Source: Nitrospira defluvii
Lineage (GTDB): Bacteria; Nitrospirota; Nitrospiria; Nitrospirales; Nitrospiraceae
Reading direction: 5' to 3'
Assembly (NCBI GenBank): GCA_011525625.1
Contig: WYAX01000016.1
Coordinates: forward strand, 1-64,000
DNA: 64,000 nt
In this document: positions 40,438 to 49,981 of the stretch, piece by piece
How positions within the stretch are numbered: position 1 is the stretch's first letter
Layout of the letters: every line of letters begins with the position of its first letter
Position numbers and translations under genes: made by a program
The notes under the pieces: generated by a model
What the model was told of the DNA's origin: nothing
The model's input: the letters and a program-made list of their open reading frames with translations, nothing else
The model's database searches: none

Positions 40438-42036
40438 TTAGACGAAGTAGCGTGCGGTGTCGAAATGGTGTTCGGCGTGATCGAGGAGTTGCAGAATCGT
40501 GTGCAGGTATTGCCCTTGCTCATCTTGATGCGTGAGATCCAATTCCGGACCGTCCTCGACGGGAACGCCGTCTGCATTCGTGATGACCCGTACCAATGGG
40601 CGTTCGGAGTCGGCCTTGTCTTGCGCCGGCTTAATCACGACGGCCAAGGATCCTGAGTCCAATCGCACCAAGCTTCCGATCGGGATAATCCCCACGCAGT
40701 TCACGAACAGTTTGAGCAACACCGGATCGAACGCCTGTCCGCTCTTTCCGAACATGAACTTGAGCACGTTTGCCGGGGACATCGGCTCGCGGCGATAGAC
40801 GCGGGACGACGTCATGGCGTCGTAACAGTCCGCGATGGTTATGATCCGGCTGGCGACCGTTTGCGACCAGGGTACGCAGAGCTTGGGGTAGCCCGAAAAG
40901 TCATAGTTCATATGGTGCTCAAACGAGGCGGCAGCCATGCGGGCCGGCACGTTGTTGATGCCGCGTGCTTTGACGAGGGTGAAGACGCCTTCGATGGGAT
41001 GCGATCGCATGACGGCCCACTCGTCCTGCGTGAACTCTCCGGGCTTATTCAGGACATCCAGGGCGATGGCGCATTTCCCCACGTCGTGAAAGAGTGCCGA
41101 CAGGCCCAGGTCCGCCAGGTCGACTTTTGGATAGCCGGCTCGATTGCCGAGGGCCATCGCCAGCAGCGAGACGTTCACGGAATGGTTGTGCGTGTATTGG
41201 TCGTGACAACGAAGATTCGTCAGGCCGAGCAGCGTGGATTCGTCCTGCATCAACAGTTCGACGATGTTCTGAATCGCCCGTTTGGCCTGTTTGAAACTGA
41301 CGGTACCGCCGGCGCGTGTGTTCTTGTTCAAATCGCCCAGTGCCGACGCCGCCTTGGCATACCCGCCCTTGGCCAGGGCTCTTCGCTTATCCTTCGATCC
41401 CGCCGTATCCGAAACGGATGTTCCAAAACCCGTCTTCAGGCCTCCGGCCGCTCCCTCGGTCTCCGCCACATGTTGTAACTGAAGCGTCCTGGGTTCTTCC
41501 AACTCGATGCCGGTGACGCCGGCGCGTTGGAGTGCCTCCTGTAGATCCGCGAGCGCATGTTTTTCGGGGTCAAGGCTGACGAACAGGTAGGCGAATTCGC
41601 GATAATCCTTCGATTCAGCGGTCGAAGCGAACGAGACCCCCCCGATGTGCCATTTGTTCAGGGCCTCGATGATGCTCGCAAATACCGCCATCTGTTGCGA
41701 ACTCATCTTCAGATGGCTGTCCCCGAGAAACAAGAAGTCGTTCTGCAGCCGAAGTACGACGGGATGATCCGCCGCCAGGGTCTTCACGAGGGTCAGCATC
41801 GAATCCACGGGCTTGTCGAGGGCGGCATTTGTGCGACCGTGGATGCGCGAGGTCTTGATGAGGACGTTGAGCTGGGTGACCAACTGTATGCCCAGCATCG
41901 CAAGTTGTTGATCGAGAATGTCGCCGGCTTCCGACCCCTTGGCGATCTTGTTTGCCAGCGATCGTTCGTGCGTCAGGATCGGATGCGCGTCCTCTGCTGT
42001 CGAAGCCTGGTGGTTCGGGACTGGAGAGTCGCTCAC
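40438..42036 (-). CDS. HD-GYP domain phosphodiesterase
   Basis: 532 residues from GTG 42036 (GAGG upstream). The C-terminal half is an HD-GYP domain: CHDQYTHNHSVNVSLLAMAL, LFHDVGKCAIALDVLNKPG, RSHPIEGV, HHMNYDFSGYP (the GYP element), and ITIADCYDAMTS. It would hydrolyse cyclic di-GMP. The N-terminal half is a helical domain without a recognised receiver. It follows the HEAT-repeat gene by 17 nt, so the two are probably partners. Confidence 0.85.
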   Translation of the reverse strand: MSDSPVPNHQASTAEDAHPILTHERSLANKIAKGSEAGDILDQQLAMLGIQLVTQLNVLIKTSRIHGRTNAALDKPVDSMLTLVKTLAADHPVVLRLQNDFLFLGDSHLKMSSQQMAVFASIIEALNKWHIGGVSFASTAESKDYREFAYLFVSLDPEKHALADLQEALQRAGVTGIELEEPRTLQLQHVAETEGAAGGLKTGFGTSVSDTAGSKDKRRALAKGGYAKAASALGDLNKNTRAGGTVSFKQAKRAIQNIVELLMQDESTLLGLTNLRCHDQYTHNHSVNVSLLAMALGNRAGYPKVDLADLGLSALFHDVGKCAIALDVLNKPGEFTQDEWAVMRSHPIEGVFTLVKARGINNVPARMAAASFEHHMNYDFSGYPKLCVPWSQTVASRIITIADCYDAMTSSRVYRREPMSPANVLKFMFGKSGQAFDPVLLKLFVNCVGIIPIGSLVRLDSGSLAVVIKPAQDKADSERPLVRVITNADGVPVEDGPELDLTHQDEQGQYLHTILQLLDHAEHHFDTARYFV

Positions 42037-42053
42037 GGGTGGAATCCTCGCAA

Positions 42054-43925
42054 TCAGGAGTTCGCTGCAGACGGCATCTGTCGTCGGTGGGCCCGGTTGA
42101 CTATTGAGAGCGCGACACTGCAGGCCTGCTTGACGGCGCTGCCGCCCTTTTTTTGTCCGAGTTCCAGCGCCGTGACGGCGGCGGGCGTGGCGAGTTTGCC
42201 GAGGGTGTCTGCCGCGAGCAGGGCCAGTTCTTCCTTCTTTTTCCGATTGGTCCAGGACCATTCCGTCAGTAAGCCCTGCCAGTAGGGTACGGCCTCGTCG
42301 CCGGCGGTGTGTTTGATCGCCAAGTAAACGGCTCGTTTCTCCGCGGGGGACCGGGCATGGAAGTCGTCGGCTGTGACAAACGGGGCCCAGGCGGAAAATG
42401 GCGCCGCGTATTGTCCGCTGGCCAGCACCTTCATAGCCGTCAGGCGGACGGTTTCATCCCCATCACCCAGGAGCGCAACCAGTTTGGTGCCGCTCCCCGA
42501 CGGGCGAAGGGTTGCGAGGAGACGCAGCGCTTCGCGTCGAACGGTCGCCTCGGGATGTCGCAACGTTTTCTCGACGTGATCGCCGAAGCGCGGGTCGTTC
42601 CATCGGGAGAGGAGTGTGAGCAGGTTGCGCACGTAGGTCGGGCGTTTGTCCGTCAGGCCGCGGAGGATCGGTTCGGCGTGGTCGCGTGCGGTCGTTTGCA
42701 AGGCTTCCATGATCACGGCTTGATGTGCCGGGGCATCCAGCGTCGCCAAGACGGAGCAAAGCCCCGGAACCGCTTCCGGCTTCATCATCAGCAGCAGGGT
42801 GAGCAAGCCTTCTGTTTTGGCCTGCGGTGTGCGGTTCAAGTGCGCCCCGATGGCTTTCAGCCGCTCAGGCCGGTGCAGTCCATCGAACAGGTCGGCGACT
42901 TGTTGCTTGTGGGTATCCGAGAGATCGGGGCGGACGGTCTCCGCTTCCTGCAACATGGTCAGCACGGTTTCAAGCAGGGGCCATTCCCCCGCGCGTATCA
43001 ACACATCGATGACACTGTCCCAGACCTCGAAGAGTTTGCTCAGTAAGGCCGGCGACGGTTCGGAGGCCAAGACGGCGGTGAGGACATCGAGAATATAGGT
43101 GGTGGGATTGCGAGCCGTTTCTCGTTGAATCTCTTGCGCGAGCGTCTCGTGTTCCTGCTCGGAGACGTCGTATCCGACCACGCTGGGCTGGAGTCGGCGG
43201 TGCCGGGTTGCGCTGTTCCCGCCGGTGGTTCTGCCTGTTGCTGGCCCGTTCCCCTGCGCCTCAGACCCGGCTGCGCCTTCTTTGTCGGCCGTCTGTTGGG
43301 CGCGTTCGCGGTCGAGGAGTTCGCGCAATGACCCGACCGACAGGTTCATGTAGCCCTGGGTCTGCAGTTCGAGTTCGTCCTGGCCGAACCCGGACGATCG
43401 CACCAGTTCCTCGGCGGTGACCAGCGTGATGGTGTCGAGGTTTTTGGCCCAGAGCCGCGTCACAATGTCGTCGTCATCTTCATGCTCGGCGGTTGCCTGT
43501 TCCCCCGCGGTCTCAGCGGCGGGTACGCCCCAGAGCGCATCGAGGAAGAAGGCGAGGTCTTCTTGCGTGAGTCCCTGATGAAAGCTCAGCTCACGAATGC
43601 CGTCCGAATACATCTTGAACGCGAAGCTGTCTCCCGTTGCATCACGCTCCGGCTCGTAGACAACCTCCTCTTTCAGGAATAGTTGGTTGCGTTGGACGAG
43701 GAGTGCAAGGTGGGTATGGTGCGCGAGATGCTTGGTCAACTCGTCATAGAACTGCTGGAAGAAACGTTGTGCGACCGGATTCTTGGTCCCGTACGTGCGG
43801 GCGGACTTCGCCGCCCTGTCGAGCAGCTTCAACAGTTGCTTCACTGCGGCGACCTCCGGATCGACCTGGGCTCTCGTGAGCGCAGCGAAAGGAGTGCCGT
43901 CCGGGATCGGGACTGTAGGTTCCAT
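42054..43925 (-). CDS. HEAT-repeat protein
   Basis: 623 residues, cytosolic. The C-terminal half is a series of HEAT-like helical pairs (for example HPEATVRREALRLLATLRPS, GDGDETVRLTAMKVLASGQ), which form a protein-binding solenoid. The N-terminal part (LLKLLDRAAKSARTYGTKNP) resembles the start of the HD-GYP neighbour's helical domain (both have a run-up to HLxLLVQRNQLFL / PVVLRLQNDFLFL). The pair may have arisen by sharing an N-terminal module. No catalytic motif. Confidence 0.75.
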   Translation of the reverse strand: MEPTVPIPDGTPFAALTRAQVDPEVAAVKQLLKLLDRAAKSARTYGTKNPVAQRFFQQFYDELTKHLAHHTHLALLVQRNQLFLKEEVVYEPERDATGDSFAFKMYSDGIRELSFHQGLTQEDLAFFLDALWGVPAAETAGEQATAEHEDDDDIVTRLWAKNLDTITLVTAEELVRSSGFGQDELELQTQGYMNLSVGSLRELLDRERAQQTADKEGAAGSEAQGNGPATGRTTGGNSATRHRRLQPSVVGYDVSEQEHETLAQEIQRETARNPTTYILDVLTAVLASEPSPALLSKLFEVWDSVIDVLIRAGEWPLLETVLTMLQEAETVRPDLSDTHKQQVADLFDGLHRPERLKAIGAHLNRTPQAKTEGLLTLLLMMKPEAVPGLCSVLATLDAPAHQAVIMEALQTTARDHAEPILRGLTDKRPTYVRNLLTLLSRWNDPRFGDHVEKTLRHPEATVRREALRLLATLRPSGSGTKLVALLGDGDETVRLTAMKVLASGQYAAPFSAWAPFVTADDFHARSPAEKRAVYLAIKHTAGDEAVPYWQGLLTEWSWTNRKKKEELALLAADTLGKLATPAAVTALELGQKKGGSAVKQACSVALSIVNRAHRRQMPSAANS

Positions 43926-44075
43926 AAGAGTCAGTCGTATCCCGAGGCTGTGTCTTCGTCAAGAAAATAGCCGGTCTGCGCAGGACTCGAGCGCGCGGCG
44001 TCGACCTCGGCGCGAGTCGACAAACGGCGCATGTCCAGGATTGCGTCGCCTCAGCGCCGACAGTAGAATTCCTCC

Positions 44076-44747
44076 ATGGGTTCCGACACGCGACTCCCGC
44101 TCGTGCTCTGTTTCGGCGACAGCCTCACGGCTGGATACCAAGTACCCAGCCCGTCGAATCCTGCTGCAGAAGACGCACCCTATGGTCAGGTGTTGCAGGA
44201 GCGTCTGGGGCAACGGGGACGGGTTGAAGTCAGTGCGGTCTGTGGTGAGGTGACCGGTGAAATGGTGCTCCGGTTTCGTGCCGCCGTCCTCGATCGCCGT
44301 CCTCAGGTGGTGATCATCCTCGGGGGAACGAATGATCTCGGATGGAATGCCGATCCGGCTGAGATCATGCGCAACTTGCTCAAGATGTATGAACTGGCGC
44401 GGGCGAATGCAGTGGTGCCGGTTCCCGTGACCGTGCCGTCGATCCGTGTCGAACTGGGAGGTGAGAACACGGAGGCCGCTGCATGGCTTGCGCAACACAT
44501 TGAGCGTCGTCGACGATTGAACGCCTTGATCGCGGAGTATGCCGGGTCGAAGGGCTTGCGATATCTCGATCTCTTTACGGAGACGGCCGACCCGGACTCT
44601 CTCATGCTCTCGCAGCCGTACTCGAATGACGGACTCCACCTCACGACCTCCGGCTACCGGCTGTTCGGCCGGTTGGCGTATGAGCGTCTGTTCGCCGGCG
44701 ATTCGCCGCTCCTCGGTTCTTCCCCCTCAGGCGCGGCGCACCCATGA
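44076..44747 (+). CDS. GDSL-family esterase/lipase
   Basis: 223 residues, SGNH hydrolase fold: block I FGDSLTAGY with nucleophile Ser16, a Gly of block II (CGEVTG), GGTNDLG with Asn86, and the block V DGLHLTTSGY with Asp and His. No signal peptide, so likely cytosolic, as with some TesA-like arylesterases. The stop overlaps the thioredoxin start (ATGA). Confidence 0.88.
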   Translation: MGSDTRLPLVLCFGDSLTAGYQVPSPSNPAAEDAPYGQVLQERLGQRGRVEVSAVCGEVTGEMVLRFRAAVLDRRPQVVIILGGTNDLGWNADPAEIMRNLLKMYELARANAVVPVPVTVPSIRVELGGENTEAAAWLAQHIERRRRLNALIAEYAGSKGLRYLDLFTETADPDSLMLSQPYSNDGLHLTTSGYRLFGRLAYERLFAGDSPLLGSSPSGAAHP

Positions 44748-45058
44748 TCGAGGACGTGACGGATCGAACTTTCGCACGTGAGGTAGAGCAGGCCTCCATC
44801 CCGGTGTTGGTCGAGTTCTGGCAGCCTGGTTGTGGGCATTGTCTCGCGCTGTTACGGCAGCTGGAGCAATTGCACGGGGAGGTGGGGGCGGCCGTGAAAA
44901 TCGTGAAGATGAATGTACAGGAAAACTTTCAGATCCCCGCGGAGCTGGAGATCAGTTCCTTGCCCGCCCTGGCGTTGTTCGAACAGGGAGCGTTCTCCCG
45001 GTTTATCGGCGGAATCGGGAAAAAGGACGAGATTCGACGGCAACTGCCTCTTGGGTGA
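44744..45058 (+). CDS. Thioredoxin-like protein
   Basis: 104 residues, cytosolic thioredoxin fold. The redox motif is PGCGHC with Cys30 and Cys33 (CGHC, as in protein disulfide isomerases, rather than CGPC), and the cis-Pro stretch is ISSLPALALF. A CGHC site suggests a more oxidising potential than thioredoxin (family knowledge). ATGA-coupled to the esterase. Confidence 0.85.
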   Translation: MIEDVTDRTFAREVEQASIPVLVEFWQPGCGHCLALLRQLEQLHGEVGAAVKIVKMNVQENFQIPAELEISSLPALALFEQGAFSRFIGGIGKKDEIRRQLPLG

Positions 45059-45084
45059 ACTCCAGGCTCCGGACCCGGTCGTTT

Positions 45085-46629
45085 CTACAGAATGCGCCAG
45101 CTCCGGCCATCGTTCTGAATCATCCGTTCCGCTTCGACCGGGCCCCAGGTTCCGGCTGGATATTCCGGCAGCCAGCGCAGCTTCTGTTGCGCCCACCCAT
45201 CCAAAATGTTCGTGACCCAGTCCCAGGAGGCCTCCACCGCGTCGCGCCGCATGAAGCGTGAGGCGTCGCCGGCCATCACATCCAGCAGCAACCGTTCATA
45301 GGCTTCAGGGGAGGGGCATCCGAATACGTCGCTGTATTGGAAGTCCATCTCTACCGGATGGGTTTGCGCGCGGGTGCCCGGCACGCGCGAGATAATTCGG
45401 AGCGAAAGGCCTTCGTCCGGCTGAATCCGCAGGGTCAGCACATTGGCCGGTTGCGGCTGTGCCGGATCGGCGTTGAAGAGAATCTGGGGAATGTCCCTGA
45501 ATTGTACGGCGACTTCACTGGCCCGTTTCGGGAGGGCCTTTCCGGTGCGCAGATAAAAGGGTACGCCGGACCAGCGCCAGTTTTCGACGAACGCTTTCAC
45601 CGCGACGTAGGTTTCCGTGATGGAGTTGGGATTCACCCCCTTCTCCCGGCGGTAGCCAGGCACGGGCTGGTCATGCGCGGTGCCCTCCGCATACTGAGCG
45701 CGCACCGTATACTGCGCGACATCCCGGCCGACGATGGGTCGAAGGCAGCGCAGCACTTCCATCTTGGCATTACGTACCACGTCGGGGTCGAGCGAGTACG
45801 GTGGCTCCATGGCGACGAGACAGAGCAGTTGGAGCAGGTGGTTCTGGATCATGTCCCGCAACGCCCCGGCTTCCTCATAATAGGTGGCCCTGGTGCCCAC
45901 GCCTTCCGATTCGCTGACGGTGATCTGCACATGGTCGATGTATTTGTGATTCCAGATCGGTTCAAAAATGCTGTTGGCGAAGCGGACGACCATGAGATTC
46001 TGCACCGTTTCTTTTCCCAGGTAGTGGTCGATCCGAAAGATCTGGGATTCAGCGAACACCTTCCCGGTCACTTCGTTGATCTGGCGAGCGGAAGCGAGAT
46101 CGCGACCCACCGGCTTTTCGACGATGATGCGCGAGTAGGGGGACGCGGTGCCCGCTGATGTCGCCAGCCCCGAGTGAGCCAGTCCCTCACAGACGGAGGC
46201 AAAGGAACTGGGGGGGATGCTGAGATAAAAAATCCGGTTTCCCGGCAGGTGCATGTCCCGTTCGACCTGTTCAGCCTTGGCACGGAGTGCCTGATACGTC
46301 TGCGGATCTTCGTTTTCCCCCTGAATGTAAAACAGGTGAGACTGGAAGGCGTCCCAGGTTTCCTGCACCAATGCCTGTCGCGAATGTGTGACGACCCCTT
46401 CACGCACCAGGGCGCGGAACTCATCGTCGGTCATGGGCTTGCGGCCCAGGCCAATGACCGCATACTTGGCCGGCAACAGACCATCGAGGAGTAGGTTATA
46501 GACCGCCGGAATCAGGCGCCGACGGGCCAAATCACCGGAGCCGCCGAAGATCACCAGGGTGCATGGTTCAACTGGAGGCACGGATTCCGGTACGGGTTTG
46601 CAGTCGAGGGAAGTCGTAGGCGAGGACAT
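45085..46629 (-). CDS. zwf: Glucose-6-phosphate 1-dehydrogenase
   Basis: It oxidises glucose-6-phosphate, the entry of the oxidative pentose phosphate pathway. 514 residues: NADP site IFGGSGDLARRRLIPA, IVEKPVGRDLASA, catalytic RIDHYLGKETVQN, and MEVLRCLRP further on. ATG 46629 is the family-like start. The gnd gene lies 25 nt upstream on the same strand. Confidence 0.97.
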   Translation of the reverse strand: MSSPTTSLDCKPVPESVPPVEPCTLVIFGGSGDLARRRLIPAVYNLLLDGLLPAKYAVIGLGRKPMTDDEFRALVREGVVTHSRQALVQETWDAFQSHLFYIQGENEDPQTYQALRAKAEQVERDMHLPGNRIFYLSIPPSSFASVCEGLAHSGLATSAGTASPYSRIIVEKPVGRDLASARQINEVTGKVFAESQIFRIDHYLGKETVQNLMVVRFANSIFEPIWNHKYIDHVQITVSESEGVGTRATYYEEAGALRDMIQNHLLQLLCLVAMEPPYSLDPDVVRNAKMEVLRCLRPIVGRDVAQYTVRAQYAEGTAHDQPVPGYRREKGVNPNSITETYVAVKAFVENWRWSGVPFYLRTGKALPKRASEVAVQFRDIPQILFNADPAQPQPANVLTLRIQPDEGLSLRIISRVPGTRAQTHPVEMDFQYSDVFGCPSPEAYERLLLDVMAGDASRFMRRDAVEASWDWVTNILDGWAQQKLRWLPEYPAGTWGPVEAERMIQNDGRSWRIL

Positions 46630-46654
46630 GGTCTCGATCTTTCTTGGGTGAAGG

Positions 46655-47548
46655 TCAGCGACGGACACTATGTCCGCCGAAGGCATTGCGCAAGGCCGCC
46701 AACATTTTCTCCGCGAACGATTCTTCCTGCCGCGAACGGAAGCGGGTGAACAGCGCCGCTGTCAGGGTCGGCACCGGCACGTCTTTGTCGATGGCATCCT
46801 GAATCATCCATCGTCCTTCGCCGGAGTCCTGCACATATCCCTTCAGTTGTTCGAGTTGGGGGTCCTGCTTCAAGGCTCCGACGGCTAATTCCAACAGCCA
46901 GGAACGGACGACGCTGCCATGCATCCATAAGTCGGCGACTTTGCCCAGGTCGAGGCGGTACTCGCTCTTCGCCATGAGTTCGAAACCCTCGGCGTATCCC
47001 TGCATCATGCTGTACTCGATGCCGTTGTGAACCATTTTGACGTAGTGGCCGGCGCCGTGGGTGCCCACATGGGCCCATCCCTGCTCCGGTGCCAAGGTGT
47101 GAAAAATCGGTGTCAGTCGCTGAACCGGCTCCTGCTCGCCTCCGATCATCAGGCAATAGCCGACCGTCAGCCCCCAGATGCCTCCGCTGGTGCCGACATC
47201 GACATAGTGAATGCCTCGCGTCTTCAACTCGGCTGCGCGGCGTGTATCGTCATGGAAGCGGGTGTTACCGCCGTCGATGATGGTATCGCCCGGTTGCAAC
47301 AGCGCGGCAACCGCTTGGATGGTCTCTTCGGTCGGCGCTCCCGACGGCACCATGATCCAGACGGCGCGAGGCGCGGTCAGGTGCGAGACGAGGTCGCTCA
47401 GCGAAGTTGCGCCGATACATCCGGTACCCTCCGCCTGTGCGACGACGTCCGGTGCGCGGTCGTAGGCCACAATGCGGTGGTTGCTCTGCCGCAGGCGCGT
47501 CACCATGTTCATCCCCATTTTTCCCAGCCCGATAAATCCTAGTTCCAT
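46655..47548 (-). CDS. gnd: 6-phosphogluconate dehydrogenase, short decarboxylating type
   Basis: 297 residues, the short form. N-terminal NAD(P) loop GFIGLGKMGMNMVTRL, IIDGGNTRFHDDTRRA, VGTSGGIWGLTVGYCLMIGG, and catalytic Lys in AGHYVKMVHNGIEYSMMQ. It yields ribulose-5-phosphate, CO2 and reduced cofactor. First gene of the gnd-zwf pair. Confidence 0.95.
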   Translation of the reverse strand: MELGFIGLGKMGMNMVTRLRQSNHRIVAYDRAPDVVAQAEGTGCIGATSLSDLVSHLTAPRAVWIMVPSGAPTEETIQAVAALLQPGDTIIDGGNTRFHDDTRRAAELKTRGIHYVDVGTSGGIWGLTVGYCLMIGGEQEPVQRLTPIFHTLAPEQGWAHVGTHGAGHYVKMVHNGIEYSMMQGYAEGFELMAKSEYRLDLGKVADLWMHGSVVRSWLLELAVGALKQDPQLEQLKGYVQDSGEGRWMIQDAIDKDVPVPTLTAALFTRFRSRQEESFAEKMLAALRNAFGGHSVRR

Positions 47549-47670
47549 AGGTCATCCTCTCTGGTGAGTGCCGGTACGCGATGACCGGTCGTGAGTCGGT
47601 CTCTCGCAGCCTGTGGCGATGCCGGTTCGGCGGATGGCTGATGGTATCACGGTCGGGCACGAACGCAAAC

Positions 47671-47700
47671 ACAAGGCCGCCCTGCTGGTGGCGGCCTTGT
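47671..47700 (-). terminator. Terminator hairpin after the nucleotidyltransferase gene
   Basis: On the minus strand ACAAGGCCGCC (47700-47690) pairs perfectly with GGCGGCCTTGT (47681-47671) right at the stop codon, followed by GTTTGCGTT. The stem is strong but the T run is poor. Confidence 0.6.
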
Positions 47701-48506
47701 CAGTCCACGCGGGGCGGGAGGGGAATCTCGCGAAACAGGGTGTCGGCAAAGCGGCGACCGATGGTGAGGCGGTCGTGCAGAGTCGCCGCGCTTAAAAACT
47801 GGCCGGCCAACTCTCCGAGCGCCGCGTCGCGGGAGGCGAGAAATCGCAGCGTATCGACCGGTGCCGTAAACCAGAGTCCGCGAAGACGAAAGAACGCGGA
47901 CACGCAGTCTTCAAAGAACAATTGCAGGAGATATTGGGCCGTGTTGGGTCGGTCGCGCAGGTCCTCCACCTTGCCCAGCCAATGCAGACATTCGGCCTTG
48001 AGGCGGATGCGTTCATGAATCCCTGCGGCAGGCGGGCCCTGGCGAAACCGTTGCGCGGCTTTGGCGATCAGTTGGGCGGCGATGTCTTCGTGGTCGTACA
48101 GAATCCGTCCCTTCCGGAGCAATGGTGCCAGACGGGTCGAATAGGTGAGATCCTCGGCCACGGTTTTGTGCTCGCCATACCGAATGTCGACCAGTCGGTC
48201 TCCCACGCGGATCATCTCCTGCGCGTCGGCCGGACCCTTGACCAGCACGATGAGGTCGATATCGCTGTGTGCCGTAACCGCACGCCGGGCACCGGACCCG
48301 ACCAGAATGATGCCGACCAAATCGCCTCCGCGTTTGGCGCGAATGTATTTCACGGCGCCTGTGACCGCGTCTTCATAGCCGGGCGGCGGGACGGCGGGAG
48401 GCATCTCGGGCGGTTCGGGAATGTCGAGTAACTCGGCCTTCAGCTCTTCCGACGAAGGAAGGGTGGGCGCCGATTGCGGTGACGATTCGGTCAGGTGTGC
48501 GTCCAT
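47700..48506 (-). CDS. Nucleotidyltransferase-domain protein
   Basis: 268 residues. The polymerase-beta-like site is IILVGSGARRAVTAHSDIDLIVLV (GSG followed by DxD). A helical C-terminal region follows, as in the two-part nucleotidyltransferase/HEPN-like proteins. The Pro-rich N-terminal 45 residues look disordered. Substrate unknown. It shares its operon with the small gene upstream. Confidence 0.75.
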   Translation of the reverse strand: MDAHLTESSPQSAPTLPSSEELKAELLDIPEPPEMPPAVPPPGYEDAVTGAVKYIRAKRGGDLVGIILVGSGARRAVTAHSDIDLIVLVKGPADAQEMIRVGDRLVDIRYGEHKTVAEDLTYSTRLAPLLRKGRILYDHEDIAAQLIAKAAQRFRQGPPAAGIHERIRLKAECLHWLGKVEDLRDRPNTAQYLLQLFFEDCVSAFFRLRGLWFTAPVDTLRFLASRDAALGELAGQFLSAATLHDRLTIGRRFADTLFREIPLPPRVD

Positions 48507-48524
48507 ATCTACCCTTCGACGCGG

Positions 48525-48752
48525 TCAGGCGGCCTGGACACGTCGTATCTGTTGCTCCAAGGTGCCGAGCCACGTGTCGAACGGCTGGTCGGCATCCACG
48601 ATAATCTCAAGTTTTCCATTAGGAAGTTTGCGGACGATCCCGGGACTCTCGGGGGAGAGGGGAATTTCCACCCACTCGCGATTGATGCCCAAGGTATCGG
48701 TCAGGTCGAGGATCCGGCTGATGTGTTGAAACGAGACGGCGTGGAGTGACAC
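48525..48752 (-). CDS. Small hypothetical protein
   Basis: 75 residues, soluble: MSLHAVSFQHISRILDLTDT, then LPNGKLEIIVDADQPFDTWL. No motif recognised. It lies 18 nt upstream of the nucleotidyltransferase gene on the same strand and is probably cotranscribed with it. Confidence 0.55.
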   Translation of the reverse strand: MSLHAVSFQHISRILDLTDTLGINREWVEIPLSPESPGIVRKLPNGKLEIIVDADQPFDTWLGTLEQQIRRVQAA

Positions 48753-48831
48753 TCAGTCCCCTTTGCTTCGCTTGGCGTGGATGCATTGTATATGAGGGGA
48801 CAGGCGGACTGTCAACGTCAAGACGAGGCGA

Positions 48832-49860
48832 TCAGGCGAGCACCCGTGCGACGGCGTCGGCCGCCTGCTCGATGGCCTGGGCCGACACGTCCAGATGAGT
48901 GACCGCGCGACAGGTTCGTGCGCTCACGGCGTTCAGCAGCACGCCTTCTTGCCGGAGGGCCGTCACGAAGGCCCGAGCCGAGAGCCGTGAACGGTGCACG
49001 TCGAAAAACACGATGTTCGTCTCCACCGCGGCCGGGTTGATGGAGATCCCAGGGATCTGTTCGAGTCGGGTCGCCAGCCGCTTGGCATGGGCATGGTCGT
49101 CCGCGAGCCGATGAACGTGGTGTTCCAGCGCATAGAGTCCTGCTGCCGCCAGAATCCCTGACTGGCGCATGGCGCCGCCATACATTCGCCGGAAACGCCG
49201 GAGCCGTTCCAGCAGGGCAGGATCGTCGGTCGCAATCAACGACCCGGCCGGCGCGCCCAGTCCCTTGGAGAGGCAAAAGGTGACCGTTTCAAAATGACGC
49301 GCGTAGTCGGCGGCGGAGACTCCTGACGCCACGACCGCATTCAACAGGCGGGCGCCGTCGAGATGCATGGGCAATCCGTGGGCGTTCGCCACGGCGCGGA
49401 TGGCTTGGATGGCGGCCAGCGGGTAGACGGTCCCGCCGCCGGCATTGTGCGTGTTCTCGATACAGATCAGTGCGGTTTGAATACTGTAGGGATCGGTGGG
49501 GCGGATGGCCGCTTCGACCTGCTCGGCGGTGATGAGGCCCTGCCGGCCGGTGATCCAATGGAGCTGCACTCCCGCCAGCGCGGCCGCCGCACCCTGTTCA
49601 TAGCGGATGATGTGGCACTGACCTTCAACGATGACTTCACGTCCTGGCTCGGCCTGTGCCCGGAGGCACAGTTGATTGCCGAGGGTGCCTGAGGGCACGA
49701 ACAGCGCGGCGCGTTTTCCCACGAGGGCGGCGCCGACTTCCTGCAAACGGTTGACCGTGGGGTCTTCGCCGTAAATGTCGTCACCCACTTCGGCACGGGC
49801 CATGGCCTCGCGCATGGCGGGGGAGGGTTTGGTGACCGTATCACTACGGAGGTCAATCAT
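48832..49860 (-). CDS. ltaE: Low-specificity L-threonine aldolase
   Basis: 342 residues, fold type I PLP enzyme that cleaves threonine to glycine and acetaldehyde. MIDLRSDTVTKPSPAM, GDDIYGEDPTVNRL, ENTHNAGGGTVYP, MHLDGARLLNA, and the PLP Lys in TFCLSKGLGAPAGS are all present. It stands alone on its strand. Confidence 0.93.
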   Translation of the reverse strand: MIDLRSDTVTKPSPAMREAMARAEVGDDIYGEDPTVNRLQEVGAALVGKRAALFVPSGTLGNQLCLRAQAEPGREVIVEGQCHIIRYEQGAAAALAGVQLHWITGRQGLITAEQVEAAIRPTDPYSIQTALICIENTHNAGGGTVYPLAAIQAIRAVANAHGLPMHLDGARLLNAVVASGVSAADYARHFETVTFCLSKGLGAPAGSLIATDDPALLERLRRFRRMYGGAMRQSGILAAAGLYALEHHVHRLADDHAHAKRLATRLEQIPGISINPAAVETNIVFFDVHRSRLSARAFVTALRQEGVLLNAVSARTCRAVTHLDVSAQAIEQAADAVARVLA

Positions 49861-49981
49861 GAACGAGGACCTGACTTCACGGGGGACCCGGTTGCGTCAC
49901 TGAACGGACCGGGCGGCATTGTAACAAATTTTCTTCGTGTGCGGGATGGCAGGCCTGGTACACTGCGCCCACACTGGCCCT

